Shown in pieces: positions 1 through 10,099 of a stretch of 64,000 nt of DNA (the first letter of the stretch is position 1; every line of letters begins with the position of its first letter). The stretch spans positions 162,046,726 through 162,110,725 of the forward strand of contig CM053031.1 of NCBI GenBank assembly GCA_028564925.1, read 5' to 3'. Under the pieces are notes generated by a model. That model had not been told where the DNA came from. It saw only the letters and a list, made by a program, of their open reading frames with translations, and did not search any database. A program made the translations under genes and the position numbers. This DNA is from Lithobates sylvaticus (taxonomy: Eukaryota > Chordata > Amphibia > Anura > Ranidae).

Positions 1-2790
1 TATAATAGTGGTCCTTCCCAAACCGGGTAAGGACCTGGAACTTTGCTCATCGTACCGACCGATTTCCCTCCTTAACGCGGATGCTAAAATCTTAACTAAA
101 ATACTGGCAAAAAGGCTCAATGAGGTTATACTGACGCTGATTCACGAAGACCAGTCGGGGTTCATGCCCGGCAAGGGCACAGACATAAACCTTCGTAGGC
201 TGTACACGGTTATGGGGGCCACGGGACACCTCGCCGAATTCGACGCAGTGGCCTCCCTGGATGCGGAGAAAGCATTCGACTCGTGGAGTGGGAATATATA
301 TGGGAGGTCCTGCGTCGGTTCGGTTTTGGTCCAAAATACATTGCTTGGGTGCAGGCCCTCTATAGGGCGCCGTGTGCTAGGGTTCGCACGGGTGCGATAC
401 TTTCGCCAACGTTTCGGTTACACAGGGGCACGAGGCAGGGGTGCCCATTGTCCCCTGCCTTGTTTTCCTTGGCTATTGAGCCCATGGCCATTATGGTGCG
501 GTCTTCTCCCCTGGTGAAGGGCATACCAATTGGCTCCTCACAGGAAAAGATATCCCTGTACGCGGACGATACTCTGCTATACTTAAGAAATAACTCTGGT
601 TCCCTGGAAGTGGCCCTCGCAATTATAAATGAATTTGGCAAATACTCTGGCGTCCGCGTTAATTGGACCAAGTCGGTCATTTTTGCACTGCATCCGGGGG
701 AGGCCTCCCTGTCCTACAACACACCCCTGAAAAAAGTTTCACAGTTTAAGTACCTAGGGATAGAGATACATAGGGACAGAACACAATTTATCCCCCTTAA
801 CCTGACACCAGCTATGTCCTCCCTAGTGCAGAAGTGCACGGCATGGAAGACGCTACCCCTGACTCCAGTAGGGAGAGTAAATCTGATCAAGATGTCTCTC
901 TTGCCCAAATTTTTATACATATTTAGGCAAACGCCGGTACATATACCAAATACGTTCTTAAGAAGCTTGACTCGGTGCTCACGACCTTTATATGGCAGGG
1001 CAGCATTCCCAGAATAGCCAAAACTACCCTTCAAATGCCACTTTCGCTGGGGGGTCTGGCCCTCTCATGTTTCCAAAAATACTACTGGGCGGCAGTATTG
1101 GTGACGCTTCGGTGGTGGTTGTCAGAAGAACCGGCGAATCCCGCCTCGACTTTGGAGGCGGCGCTGCTTGGTTCCTACTCGGAATTAAGAAACTTAATCC
1201 ACCGGGGGCCTGGGTCTAATCCTGATATAACTTACTCCATGAAGACTACCCTTAAGGTTTGGGGGATTGTCAGGGACAAGATCCTGAAGTTTGTGGGCTG
1301 GTCTCCCCATACCCCGCTATGGGGAAATCCCAGGCTGCCCCACTTTCAATCCATACCGGACCCGGTACTGTGGGCGAGGCACGACATAACGACACTGGCG
1401 GACATTTCTCGCACGATGGGCTTGATCTCGTTTGACGCACTGAAACATAACAAAGGGCTCCCAAACAGTATGTTTTTCTGTTACTTGCAGATCCGCCATG
1501 CCTACAGCTCCCAGTTTCCAGCGCCGCCAGTGCTGGGAACATCGGGAATTGAGAATATATTAAGGGAGGAGGGAGGGACGAAGGTCCTTTCCAAAGTGTA
1601 CTCGGCCCTGGCTGGCCTGGACACCTCTAAGGTATCCCAGTTGTTCTCGGTCTGGCAGGGAGATATACCCTCGCTGGCTGACGATGACTGGGAGGAAGGC
1701 ATCCAACAATACCTCCCCTTGATGGTCTCTGCACGGGATAGGTTCATCCAATTGAAATTTATACACAGGGCATACTTTTCACCACAGTGACTGGCTAGAA
1801 TATACCCTGCACATAGCCCACTGTGTGCTAAGTGTGGAACAGAGGACGGCTCCTTCTTCCATGTGGTGTGGTCGTGTAGCCTAATTCAGTCATTCTGGAG
1901 AGGAGTGGTTGACAAAATAAATCTGGTCAGTAAGCTTAGAATACCCTGCGACCCAATTCCACTGCTTCTGGGAGTGGTGGATACGCTGGAGGGACAGCAG
2001 GCCAAGAAGCTGTTTGTGTTTTATGCTGCATTTTATGCAAGAAAAGCGATATTGCTACACTGGAAGGGAGCTGCCCCCCCAACAACACAATTTTGGAGGA
2101 CCCTTATCAACAAGACTCTCCCCCTGTATAAACTAACATATATGGGCCGTAATTGCCCTAACAAGTTTAATAAAATCTGGAACCCCTGGGTGCAGGAGGA
2201 GAGGCTGACCTTGGACTAGGAAGGGGGTGAGATAAGGACCCTATTAGAGGTGAATGGGAGGTATATGAATGAGCCAAAGGAGATGAGGAACGAATGGTGG
2301 GGAGGATGCGGCTGGGTGTGGAGAGCAGTATGACCCCCCTCCTCCCTGATCGGTGGATCGGGGGGGGGGAGAGGCCGGAGACATGCGGGCACAGTGGAGG
2401 CGGAGGGGTACCCCGGACGAGGTAATAGGGTATGACATGCTGGGAATGGTTGATGGGAGGGCTGGAGTGTGGCAGTTCACCACACTCACCTAGACTACAT
2501 AAGGAATTGGGAAGATTGTACTATGGCTAATGTTAATACAGGTTTGTTTCCCCCCCCTCTCCCCCGTTCCCCCTCTCCCCCCTGAAACAGAATCTGTATC
2601 CCATTTCCCTTCCCTGTTAGAACACTATGTACACCTGATAGCCTGTGTTCAACACCAATGAATGTATATACACCCTGCACATGTAGAACATTATGTCGCG
2701 CTTGTAGAATGATACACTGTACCGTTGTATTTCTCTGTATTTTTTCCTCATTTTGAAAATAAAAACAGTTTTTGTTAAAAAAAAATACCA
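1..2790 (+). mobile_element. L1/Tx1-like LINE, 3' portion
   Basis: This is the downstream part of a non-LTR retrotransposon; the endonuclease half lies left of the window. The reverse transcriptase region starts in its middle and is followed by a cysteine/histidine C-terminal domain. A 570-bp 3' UTR rich in C runs (2220-2790) ends in an AATAAA-type signal at about 2756 and a short A run. The RT motifs (LPKPGKD, SYRPISLLN, LYADD) and the C-terminal CxxC...HxxxxC cluster fit the L1/Tx1 group rather than CR1. The tail is duplicated at 3088-3712. Confidence 0.85.
8..2219 (+). pseudogene. LINE ORF2: reverse transcriptase and C-terminal domain
   Basis: ORF2 of an L1/Tx1-like LINE, whose product would nick the target and copy its own RNA there. 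Visible in order: RT fingers (LPKPGKD and SYRPISLLN at 14-90), the palm aspartate in LDAEKAFD near 260-280, the TRQGCPLSP loop near 430-455, the catalytic LYADD near 557-570, then the thumb and linker. A CAKCGTEDGSFFHVVWSC zinc-type cluster lies near 1830-1880. The frame changes near 280 and again near 1000, and a stop at 1788-1790 precedes the last 140 codons, so it cannot make a full product. The N-terminal endonuclease is outside the window. Confidence 0.85.
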
Positions 2791-3087
2791 CCAAAAGAAA
2801 GCTCTATTTGTGGTAAAAAAGGACATCATTTTTGTTTGGGAGCCATGTCGCACGACCGCGCAATTGTTCTTTGGGTGATATGTTGGGTTTGTGCCAAACA
2901 TAGCGTTTTCTTTGATGGCCAAAAAGTAAAATTTTAGTCTCATCAGGCCAGAGCACCTTCCTCCATACATTTTGGGAGTCCACTTTAATAAGGGGGCCCC
3001 CAGATTCCGGCCCCCCACCCTATGTGAATAAGTATTAAGTACCATGTACCCCTACCCATTCTTCTTCTTGTTCTTCTTGTTCTTCTT
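2207..3087. repeat. Tandem duplication, copy 1 (LINE tail + Tc1 scrap)
   Basis: An 881-bp unit starting at the last LINE codons, through the LINE 3' UTR and a Tc1 transposase scrap into a CTT/GTT tract. The next base restarts the LINE tail. The two copies differ by one obvious substitution (near 2290 against 3170) and the length of a G run, so the duplication is very recent or an assembly duplicate. Copy 2 is 3088-3712 continuing at 10100 after a Ngaro insertion. Confidence 0.85.
2827..3087 (-). pseudogene. Tc1/mariner transposase scrap, copy 1
   Basis: Read on the minus strand, about 50 codons resemble the catalytic core of Tc1 transposases: WRKVLWPDETK with the first catalytic aspartate, then LFGHQRKRYVW and a KPN motif. 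No helix-turn-helix region and no other catalytic residues are present, so it is an internal fragment. It ends in a CTT/GTT microsatellite. The same scrap recurs at 10100-10330. Confidence 0.7.
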
Positions 3088-3712
3088 GACCTTGGACTAG
3101 GAAGGGGGTGAGATAAGGACCCTATTAGAGGTGAATGGGAGGTATATGAATGAGCCAAAGGAGATGAGGGACGAATGGTGGGGAGGATGCGGCTGGGTGT
3201 GGAGAGCAGTATGACCCCCCTCCTCCCTGATCGGTGGATCGGGGGGGGGGGGGGGAGAGGCCGGAGACATGCGGGCACAGTGGAGGCGGAGGGGTACCCC
3301 GGACGAGGTAATAGGGTATGACATGCTGGGAATGGTTGATGGGAGGGCTGGAGTGTGGCAGTTCACCACACTCACCTAGACTACATAAGGAATTGGGAAG
3401 ATTGTACTATGGCTAATGTTAATACAGGTTTGTTTCCCCCCCCTCTCCCCCGTTCCCCCTCTCCCCCCTGAAACAGAATCTGTATCCCATTTCCCTTCCC
3501 TGTTAGAACACTATGTACACCTGATAGCCTGTGTTCAACACCAATGAATGTATATACACCCTGCACATGTAGAACATTATGTCGCGCTTGTAGAATGATA
3601 CACTGTACCGTTGTATTTCTCTGTATTTTTTCCTCATTTTGAAAATAAAAACAGTTTTTGTTAAAAAAAAATACCACCAAAAGAAAGCTCTATTTGTGGT
3701 AAAAAAGGACAT
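3088..3712 (+). repeat. Tandem duplication, copy 2 (LINE tail)
   Basis: Near-identical repeat of 2207-2826: the end of LINE ORF2, its 3' UTR, the A-rich terminus and about 45 bp of flank, ending in GGACAT. In copy 1 GGACAT is followed at once by CATTTTTG; here 6387 bp of Ngaro element intervene and CATTTTTG resumes at 10100. Confidence 0.85.
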
Positions 3713-4250
3713 GACTCGTGTAGCCTAGTAAAGACCACCCCTTCTGTTGTGACCCCTTTATTCCAAAACCCCCTTTTTGCTACCCCTCTTAAATAATGGG
3801 CCACACCGTACTTCTTGTGGAGTAAATGGCCACAACAGCCTTTATTAAACTTAACTCCAAATATAAATAACCATATAAAACCGTATAAATAACCATATAA
3901 AATTAACCATAAATAACCATAAACATTTTATTGTAAACATAAATAACCATCGGTTATACCCTCTTATGTTGGTCAGTGACGGGGCTAACACTTGTAACAC
4001 AACCATTTTAATTAACCAATATATATATATGACTATATATATATCTACCACCAGGGGGCACTGCAGGATTTAACCGAACCAAGTAGGCCTCCATTTTAAC
4101 CGCCCGGAGACAAAACCCTATCCCGCAGTGCACACAGAGTAATCATCGAACTTCGATGTACTACACCGGAGGGGCCATCTCATGACGAGCCCCCCACACA
4201 CTCACCAACTACATCACTGCCACCGTCACTGACCAACCTAAACACCGCCA
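3713..4250 (-). repeat. Ngaro copy 1, outer long repeat (3' end of element)
   Basis: Outermost of two near-identical copies of the long split repeat; the other is 4554-5095. They differ by one clear substitution and a (TA)n length change near 4020. It abuts the target at GGACAT. Confidence 0.9.
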
Positions 4251-4347
4251 ACCCACTTTCTTCCAGACATCCATCTTGATTTCCTGAAATGATAACAAAA
4301 GCATTAAAACCTTCACAACAAAACTTAACTATTGGGAGGGTGGGTGG
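4251..4347. other. Ngaro copy 1, unique spacer in terminal repeats
   Basis: A 97-bp sequence between the outer long repeat and the inner short repeat, found once in this element. No reading frame or motif recognised. Confidence 0.6.
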
Positions 4348-4553
4348 GAAAAACTGCCTCCTCCTGTGATTTCCATACAACGAGTGTTCCCGCTCGGCCA
4401 CGCCCCCTTTTTATAATGCCGCTCCCCCTGCCTCCTATTTGCTGCCCCCTGCTAACCCCTCCCTGCTACATTCCTTTTTGGTGTGTCACTAGACACACAG
4501 TCATGTCCGGCCCTCCCTATCCTCATTGCACTCGTTCTGTCCGGCCCTCTCTT
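4348..4553 (-). repeat. Ngaro copy 1, inner short repeat
   Basis: 206 bp matching the element's 5' end at 9894-10099 with about one difference. It abuts the inner long repeat directly: CTCTCTT at 4547-4553, then GACTCG at 4554. Confidence 0.9.
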
Positions 4554-5095
4554 GACTCGTGTAGCCTAGTAAAGACCACCCCTTCTGTTGTGACCCCTTT
4601 ATTCCAAAACCCCCTTTTTGCTACCCCTCTTAAATAATGGGCCACACCGTACTTCTTGTGGAGTAAATGGCCACAACAGCCTTTATTAAACTTAACTCCA
4701 AATATAAATAACCATATAAAACCGTATAAATAACCATATAAAATTAACCATAAATAACCATAAACATTTTATTGTAAACATAAATAACCATCGGTTATAC
4801 CCTCTTATGTTGGTCAGTGACGGAGCTAACACTTGTAACACAACCATTTTAATTAACCAATATATATATATATATGACTATATATATATCTACCACCAGG
4901 GGGCACTGCAGGATTTAACCGAACCAAGTAGGCCTCCATTTTAACCGCCCGGAGACAAAACCCTATCCCGCAGTGCACACAGAGTAATCATCGAACTTCG
5001 ATGTACTACACCGGAGGGGCCATCTCATGACGAGCCCCCCACACACTCACCAACTACATCACTGCCACCGTCACTGACCAACCTAAACACCGCCA
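4554..5095 (-). repeat. Ngaro copy 1, inner long repeat
   Basis: Second copy of the 538-542-bp long repeat. It lies just downstream (element sense) of the hydrolase reading frame. Confidence 0.9.
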
Positions 5096-5115
5096 CAGAC
5101 TGAAAGGGTGACCCC

Positions 5116-5748
5116 TTACCCTTGAAGGCACCTCCACACCCGCAGGGCCGTATGTATCCCCTCCTGTAGACCCAACGACCACAGGTCGATCCCGACATCC
5201 GTCAAGTGAACCCCATCCCTCCTCAAATAGAGGCCCACATTTTTCTCAAGTTCCCTGTGGCGAACCACTAAACCCCCTTGCCATGCCAGGAACCTCCCCA
5301 CTACCTTATTTACACGGATCCTCGCCTTGTTAAGGCGATATACTGATCTAGCCCTCCTCCAGGATGTTCTAGCGACCATATCTGACCATACCAACAGCGT
5401 GTCTGGATATGTCTCGTGCAGGTAGGTCAGATCCCTCTTTATGTCAGCAATAAGATCCCTTACTGTCCGCATTCCCAAATCGTTCCCGCCCGCATGTATG
5501 ACCAGGACCGCCGGTGGCCTGTCCAACCATGCGAAACGTTCCATTTCGGGCACCACCCTCTCCCACAACATTCCCGGCCTGCCCAGCCAACGTATGGTGG
5601 CCTCTCTCCTAGGCACCCCCAACTGCCTCCCACCTGGTCTGGCATCCCCTCTCCGTGCTCCCCAACACACATATGAGTGCCCCAGGATCCAGACGAGGCG
5701 CGGAAGCCCTCCATCTGAAATGACAAACATAGTGTAATTGACCAGCAC
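5116..5748 (-). CDS. Ngaro copy 1 SGNH-fold hydrolase
   Basis: An open frame of about 210 codons. The family is the SGNH/GDSL esterase fold, known as an accessory protein in vertebrate Ngaro elements; the natural substrate is unknown. Visible blocks: VWILGHSYVCW (block I, with GHS for GDS), HAGGNDL (the glycine/asparagine block that forms the oxyanion hole), and DGVHLTDVG near the C-terminus (Asp and His of the triad). It lies about 100 bp downstream of the recombinase on the same strand. The 47833-48471 copy keeps the same blocks despite strong divergence, which suggests past selection. The true start is not settled. Confidence 0.8.
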   Translation of the reverse strand: MLVNYTMFVISDGGLPRLVWILGHSYVCWGARRGDARPGGRQLGVPRREATIRWLGRPGMLWERVVPEMERFAWLDRPPAVLVIHAGGNDLGMRTVRDLIADIKRDLTYLHETYPDTLLVWSDMVARTSWRRARSVYRLNKARIRVNKVVGRFLAWQGGLVVRHRELEKNVGLYLRRDGVHLTDVGIDLWSLGLQEGIHTALRVWRCLQG

Positions 5749-5850
5749 TATAACTTAACTACTAAGGCCACCATACTAACCATTACAAACTATAACAACA
5801 CAGTAAAACTCGCCCTTTATTTATTTTTTATTTTTTTATATCTATCCCCA

Positions 5851-6828
5851 TTATTCCTGAATCAACAGTGGTCTAACGTAAGTCCGAAATCGCTTCGATT
5901 CCCACCTCCCCATTTTTTGCACATCCACCTCATCCAACCCACACCTGGCGGCTTCGGTGGCCGCCCCAATGCGGAAGGAGTGTGAGGCGTAGGCAGAACC
6001 TTCTAAACCCATACTATTTAAGCATTTCCGCAGAACCGCCCCAAATTGGAATCGCGACAAGTATGATCCATCACTGTGCACCAACAATGGGCCCCCAACC
6101 TCTGGTCTCACCCCCATGAACTCCCCTACTGCTTTTACTGGGCATACCGCGCAACCTTGTAACCTATGCAACGAAATCAGAACCCCCACACCTTTTTGAT
6201 CAGTCTTGGACTTTTTTAAATTCACCAGCACCCTGTCACCCAAAACTTCCACGTCCCCCAACATTAAACCTCCCCCTTCCTTTTTTGATGGGCTAACCAA
6301 CTCACCAATCCGAAATGCCCCGAAAAACGCCAAGGAAAAAGCCGCTGTAAATAATAGCCCCTCGTACCCATCTTTGCACACCCCACTCAACTGCTCCCTT
6401 AATGCCAACACATTGGCAAAAGTAATCGGCCGCCTCTCATCCCTTGTCCTGTTTGCTTTGCGATACCCTTTTACTGCCTGTTTCACCCAAAATTCTTTTG
6501 TCCAATCCACAATGCCTTGTAACTTGAACAAAAAGGCCAACCCTGCTAACCGTTTTTCAATGGCGGACACTGACCTGCCTTCCTCCATATTTCTGGACAC
6601 GTAATACAGCACTAACAGCCTAAATTGTGACACATCCTGCCCCACTCCCGATTCCAGCAGCAACTCACCCCACTCCTTCCAGACCTTCTGGTATGCCAAC
6701 CAAGACGACATACTCACCGACTTCTGGATCCATCCCGCTGCTACCCTAGTGCCAAATCCCAGATCCAGGCCGGGCAAGGAACGCCCTCCTGCTGAGCCTC
6801 CGGTGCCAGAGTCCTGAATCTGTCCCAC
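5851..6828 (-). CDS. Ngaro copy 1 tyrosine recombinase
   Basis: An open frame of 325 codons for a phage-integrase-like tyrosine recombinase, which would insert the circular cDNA and replaces the DDE integrase of LTR elements. An N-terminal core-binding part (about residues 20-120) is followed by a catalytic domain with GAFRIGEL (first arginine), YASHSFRIGAAT (the HxxR pair) and MGRWES...FRTYVRP (tryptophan and nucleophilic tyrosine). All four catalytic positions can be seen. The 5' end overlaps the RT/RNase H frame by about 90 bp, as is usual in this group. Confidence 0.88.
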   Translation of the reverse strand: MGQIQDSGTGGSAGGRSLPGLDLGFGTRVAAGWIQKSVSMSSWLAYQKVWKEWGELLLESGVGQDVSQFRLLVLYYVSRNMEEGRSVSAIEKRLAGLAFLFKLQGIVDWTKEFWVKQAVKGYRKANRTRDERRPITFANVLALREQLSGVCKDGYEGLLFTAAFSLAFFGAFRIGELVSPSKKEGGGLMLGDVEVLGDRVLVNLKKSKTDQKGVGVLISLHRLQGCAVCPVKAVGEFMGVRPEVGGPLLVHSDGSYLSRFQFGAVLRKCLNSMGLEGSAYASHSFRIGAATEAARCGLDEVDVQKMGRWESKRFRTYVRPLLIQE

Positions 6829-8741
6829 TGGAACCGAGACAAAGAATCAGCCAGCGTGTTCTCTACCCCCGGGATGTGTACCGCATAAAGAAAAATATTC
6901 AATTGCATGCAGCGTAACACTAGCTGTCGCATCAGCCGGATGACAGGTTGTGAAGACGCCGACATACTATTGATTATTTGCACTACCCCCATATTATCAC
7001 AGTTCAATCTAAGCTTTAAATTTTTACAGGCCTTGCCCCACAGCTCCAATGCTACCACCACCGGAAACAACTCCAATAGTGCTAAATTCTTTGTAAACCC
7101 CGCCTCCACCCAGGATCGTGGCCATGGTTCCGCACTCCAACACCCTTGGAAGTACGCTCCGTAACCTGTGGATCCCGCGGCGTCAGTTACTAGCTCAACA
7201 TCGAAATTGCTAACTGGACCTGACATCCAAACCGACCTCCCATTAAACTCCTGCAAAAACCGATGCCACACCTCCAGATCATCCCTGTGCTCCCTCCGAA
7301 GCCTAATATAATGTGTGGGAGCTTTCACCCCCGCCGTGGCCGATGACAATCGTCTACAAAAAATTCTCCCCATAGGAATGATTCTGCATGCAAAATTCAA
7401 CTTTCCCAACAGGGATTGTAACGTGCGCAACTGCACTTTTTTGCACCCATGAATCTCCCTAATTTCCTTTTGTAAGTCCCTCAACTTCTCTTCTGGTAAC
7501 CTGCATTCCATAGCCATGGAATCGATCACTATCCCCAAAAAACTCAATTCTGTGCGCGGGCCCTCCGTCTTGTCAGGTGCTAACGGCACCCGAAAACTCT
7601 CCGCAATGTGCTGCAACGTGGACAACAGTATCGCACACACATTGGAAGCTGGAGGGCCCACGCAGAGGAAGTCATCCAAGTAATGGATGACGGAATCAAT
7701 GCCTGTCACATCCCTAACTACCCATTCTAAAAACGAACTGAACGCCTCAAACATGGCGCACGATATGGAACACCCCATGGGCAAACAACGATCGACATAA
7801 AATTGGTCTTGCCAACAGCAACCCAGCAAATGAAAACTGTCTGGGTGCACTGGCAGCAGTCGAAATGCGGATTCCACATCAGACTTTGCCATCAGTGCCC
7901 CTCGGCCATATCGCCGTACCCATCGCACCGCAGCATCGAATGACGTGTACGATACCGTGCATGCCTCCGGGTCAATAAAATCATTTACCGATCCCCCTTT
8001 TGGGAAAGATAAATGATGTATTAAACGAAACTTGTTGGGTTCCTTTATGGGAACCACCCCAAGTGGTGACACTACTAAGTCCGTCAACGGCTTAGCCACG
8101 AACGGCCCCGCCATCCTACCCAACGCAACCTCCTTGGCTAATTTCTCCGACACAACCTCTGGGTGCAACAATGCTGACCTCAGATTCTTTGCCACCGGAG
8201 GAATTTCCGTCAATGTGCACGGGATCCTGAAACCTTCCCTGAACCCCGCACTGAGCAAACCCGCCGCCGCCCTGTCAGGATACCTATTTAGGAAAGGCTG
8301 CATTCTTACCCACATCACCGGCGTCGTCCCTCTTGTTGCCAGGCTCTCCGGCGCGCTTTCCTTTTTTGAAGCATCGCGCCAACGAGTGTCCCCCTCCCCC
8401 GCAACCTGAACACTCGTGCTTAAACTTGCACGTGTTTCCAAATTTGCAGGCTCCCTCGTTGAACTGCCAACATATACCAAATTTCTTTCCGGCTGAGGAT
8501 CCCGAGGAGTGGCTACCCCCAGCCCCCCGAGAAATGTCTGTGCCGGCGTCTTTGCCGAAGCCATCAATCTCATCCATAAGCTAATGTCCTTATGGTCCCA
8601 TCGCAATGCTGGGCGAACCGCCCTGCGCTGCCTAAACTGCTCGTCATATCGCAGCCAAGCCGTCCCTCCATAGACCCTATGCTGCACCTGACCCCCCGAT
8701 GGAGACTCACTCCCAGCCCGCGGTTGGTCATGGCTTGCCAC
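6741..8741 (-). CDS. Ngaro copy 1 reverse transcriptase/RNase H
   Basis: An open frame of 666 codons. RT motifs: FRLIHHLSFPKGGSVND, AKSDVESAFRLLPVH (palm aspartate), LPMGCSISCAMFE, and YLDDF as the catalytic box. RNase H follows, with VTDAAGSTGYGAYF, LELFPVVVALELW and NCDNMGVVQIIN, ending in LADSLSRF. The RT resembles the DIRS/Ngaro group, and there is no protease or DDE integrase. The first 100-150 codons overlap the zinc-finger end of gag in another frame. It copies the element RNA into the cDNA that the recombinase inserts. Confidence 0.88.
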   Translation of the reverse strand: MASHDQPRAGSESPSGGQVQHRVYGGTAWLRYDEQFRQRRAVRPALRWDHKDISLWMRLMASAKTPAQTFLGGLGVATPRDPQPERNLVYVGSSTREPANLETRASLSTSVQVAGEGDTRWRDASKKESAPESLATRGTTPVMWVRMQPFLNRYPDRAAAGLLSAGFREGFRIPCTLTEIPPVAKNLRSALLHPEVVSEKLAKEVALGRMAGPFVAKPLTDLVVSPLGVVPIKEPNKFRLIHHLSFPKGGSVNDFIDPEACTVSYTSFDAAVRWVRRYGRGALMAKSDVESAFRLLPVHPDSFHLLGCCWQDQFYVDRCLPMGCSISCAMFEAFSSFLEWVVRDVTGIDSVIHYLDDFLCVGPPASNVCAILLSTLQHIAESFRVPLAPDKTEGPRTELSFLGIVIDSMAMECRLPEEKLRDLQKEIREIHGCKKVQLRTLQSLLGKLNFACRIIPMGRIFCRRLSSATAGVKAPTHYIRLRREHRDDLEVWHRFLQEFNGRSVWMSGPVSNFDVELVTDAAGSTGYGAYFQGCWSAEPWPRSWVEAGFTKNLALLELFPVVVALELWGKACKNLKLRLNCDNMGVVQIINSMSASSQPVIRLMRQLVLRCMQLNIFLYAVHIPGVENTLADSLSRFQWDRFRTLAPEAQQEGVPCPAWIWDLALG

Positions 8742-9867
8742 CAGCGGAGCCGGAGGCCCTAATTCCCTCCCCCCCCTGGTACAATTCCCAACAAATTCTG
8801 TAAAGCAGTTGTAAAAGAGTTATTACTACTGGACTTACCGGGCCGTCTTGGCACCTCCACCGGGATTACCGGCCTGACATCAACCGACACTTGTGGGCGG
8901 CTGGGCACCTCATCTTCTTCGGACAGCTCGCCTTCGGACCTGCTGAACTCCTCCTGCTGAGAGAAAGACGCTGTTCCCCTCGGGGAGGGACTCCTGGACA
9001 ACTCCCGGCTCCTTCCGATCACCACCCCCGATGTTGCTGCCCCCCCCCACCCCACCTCCCTGGCTCCCCACGGACAGGCCGGACCCGGCACTGCTCCTGC
9101 CCACTGGCCTTCTTGCTTCACTTCCTGGTGGCGTCCGCCTACCCTCTGCTGTGTTGGCCCTTCCGGCGGCCCGTCGCGCTGTACTAGCAGACATATGCAC
9201 CCTACTGTCCTCCCCCCTCGGCTCGTGCAGAGCTGCTGAGGGGTCCGATGCCGCACTCCTCCGGGGTGTATTACCCCCCATCCTGGCTGTTCCTCCAGAC
9301 TGAGCTGACCGCCCCCCCCCTCAACTCGTGCAGAGCTGCTGGGGAGGACGCCGCTGTGGCAAGGGCCGATGTGCTTCCTGACTGCCCCCTCTTCCCGTCT
9401 CCCGTCCGCTGTGACCTCCTCTCCGCTGGTTGTCCCCCCGGTCTGTGCAGATCTGCGGGGGCTGGTGGGTCCTGTGAGGGCCCCCTTCTAGCTGCTGGGG
9501 ATGGAACTCTGAGTAGGCCCGAAGCCCCGCCCCCCGCATGGCGCCCGCGGCGTGCGTTCCGCCTAGGCCCCATCAGGGTCTCTGTCTGGGCCCTCTTGGC
9601 AGGTGGTGTGGATAAATCCCCCCTAGGGCTCCTGGCTGGTCTGGATGGGCCTGCAACCCCCCCTGGAGAGTACCTCACAGGTGCCCTGGGCACCCGGCCG
9701 CTTGATCGGTCACCACCATCCGCCGAACGTCCCTCCGGTCTTCTGCTCTGTCCTCCATCCCTGGATGCTGCTCCAGCAAGTATAGCTGCCACCTGTGCCT
9801 GCAGCCATTCGGTCCCATTCGTCTCCGCCGCGGCCCTCAGTCGCTCCACGAGGTCGCTGTCGGCCAT
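8284..9867 (-). pseudogene. Ngaro copy 1 gag region
   Basis: Structural (gag) region, opening with an ATG at 9867. The N-terminal helix-like MADSDLVERLRAAAE is matched in position and pattern by the second Ngaro copy. A long Arg/Pro/Ser-rich low-complexity part follows. The C-terminal part (8284-8577) has an unusual pair of zinc modules: a CCCH finger (C-x7-C-x5-C-x3-H) directly followed by a CCHC knuckle (C-x2-C-x4-H-x4-C). The region is broken at perhaps two or three places. Confidence 0.7.
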
Positions 9868-9893
9868 TTTAGCTGGATGTAGAGGAGCAGTGA

Positions 9894-10099
9894 GAAAAAC
9901 TGCCTCCTCCTGTGATTTCCATACAACGAGTGTTCCCGCTCGGCCACGCCCCCTTTTTATAATGCCGCTCCCCCTGCCTCCTATTTGCTGCCCCCTGCTA
10001 ACCCCTCCCTGCTACATTCCTTTTTGGTGTGTCACTAGACACACAGTCATGTCCGGCCCTCCCTATCCTCATTGCACTTGTTCTGTCCGGCCCTCTCTT
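9894..10099 (-). repeat. Ngaro copy 1, outer short repeat (5' end of element)
   Basis: The 206-bp repeat at the element's 5' end, matching 4348-4553. It lies upstream of the gag ATG and probably holds the promoter and 5' leader; a TTTATAA-like motif sits near 9954-9962. Target sequence resumes at 10100. Confidence 0.85.

Larger units (their letters stand above)
3713..10099 (-). mobile_element. Ngaro-type tyrosine-recombinase retroelement, copy 1
   Basis: A 6387-bp element on the minus strand. In element order: a 206-bp end repeat, gag, RT/RNase H, tyrosine recombinase, SGNH hydrolase, then a 542-bp repeat, the 206-bp repeat again, 97 unique bases and the 538-bp repeat. These are the split direct repeats of Ngaro elements, not LTRs. 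Limits are set by the matching empty site at 2821-2835. No target duplication is made, as expected for recombinase-mediated insertion. Repeat copies are over 99% identical, so it is young. It looks largely whole: three of the four coding regions are open, and gag carries perhaps two or three breaks. Confidence 0.9.

Noticed and set aside
4332-4637. A 101-codon plus-strand frame across the Ngaro repeats
   Set aside because: It crosses the junction of two end repeats and has no protein-like features.
5116-5748. SGNH hydrolase as a host gene
   Set aside because: It lies within the Ngaro element, and a divergent copy occupies the same place in the second Ngaro element.
5851-6828. Tyrosine recombinase as a sign of phage or bacterial contamination
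   Set aside because: It overlaps a DIRS/Ngaro-type RT/RNase H frame and lies inside matching Ngaro end repeats.
3713-10099. Reading the repeats of Ngaro copy 1 as LTRs
   Set aside because: The repeats are split and partly internal, there is no target duplication, and a tyrosine recombinase replaces the DDE integrase.
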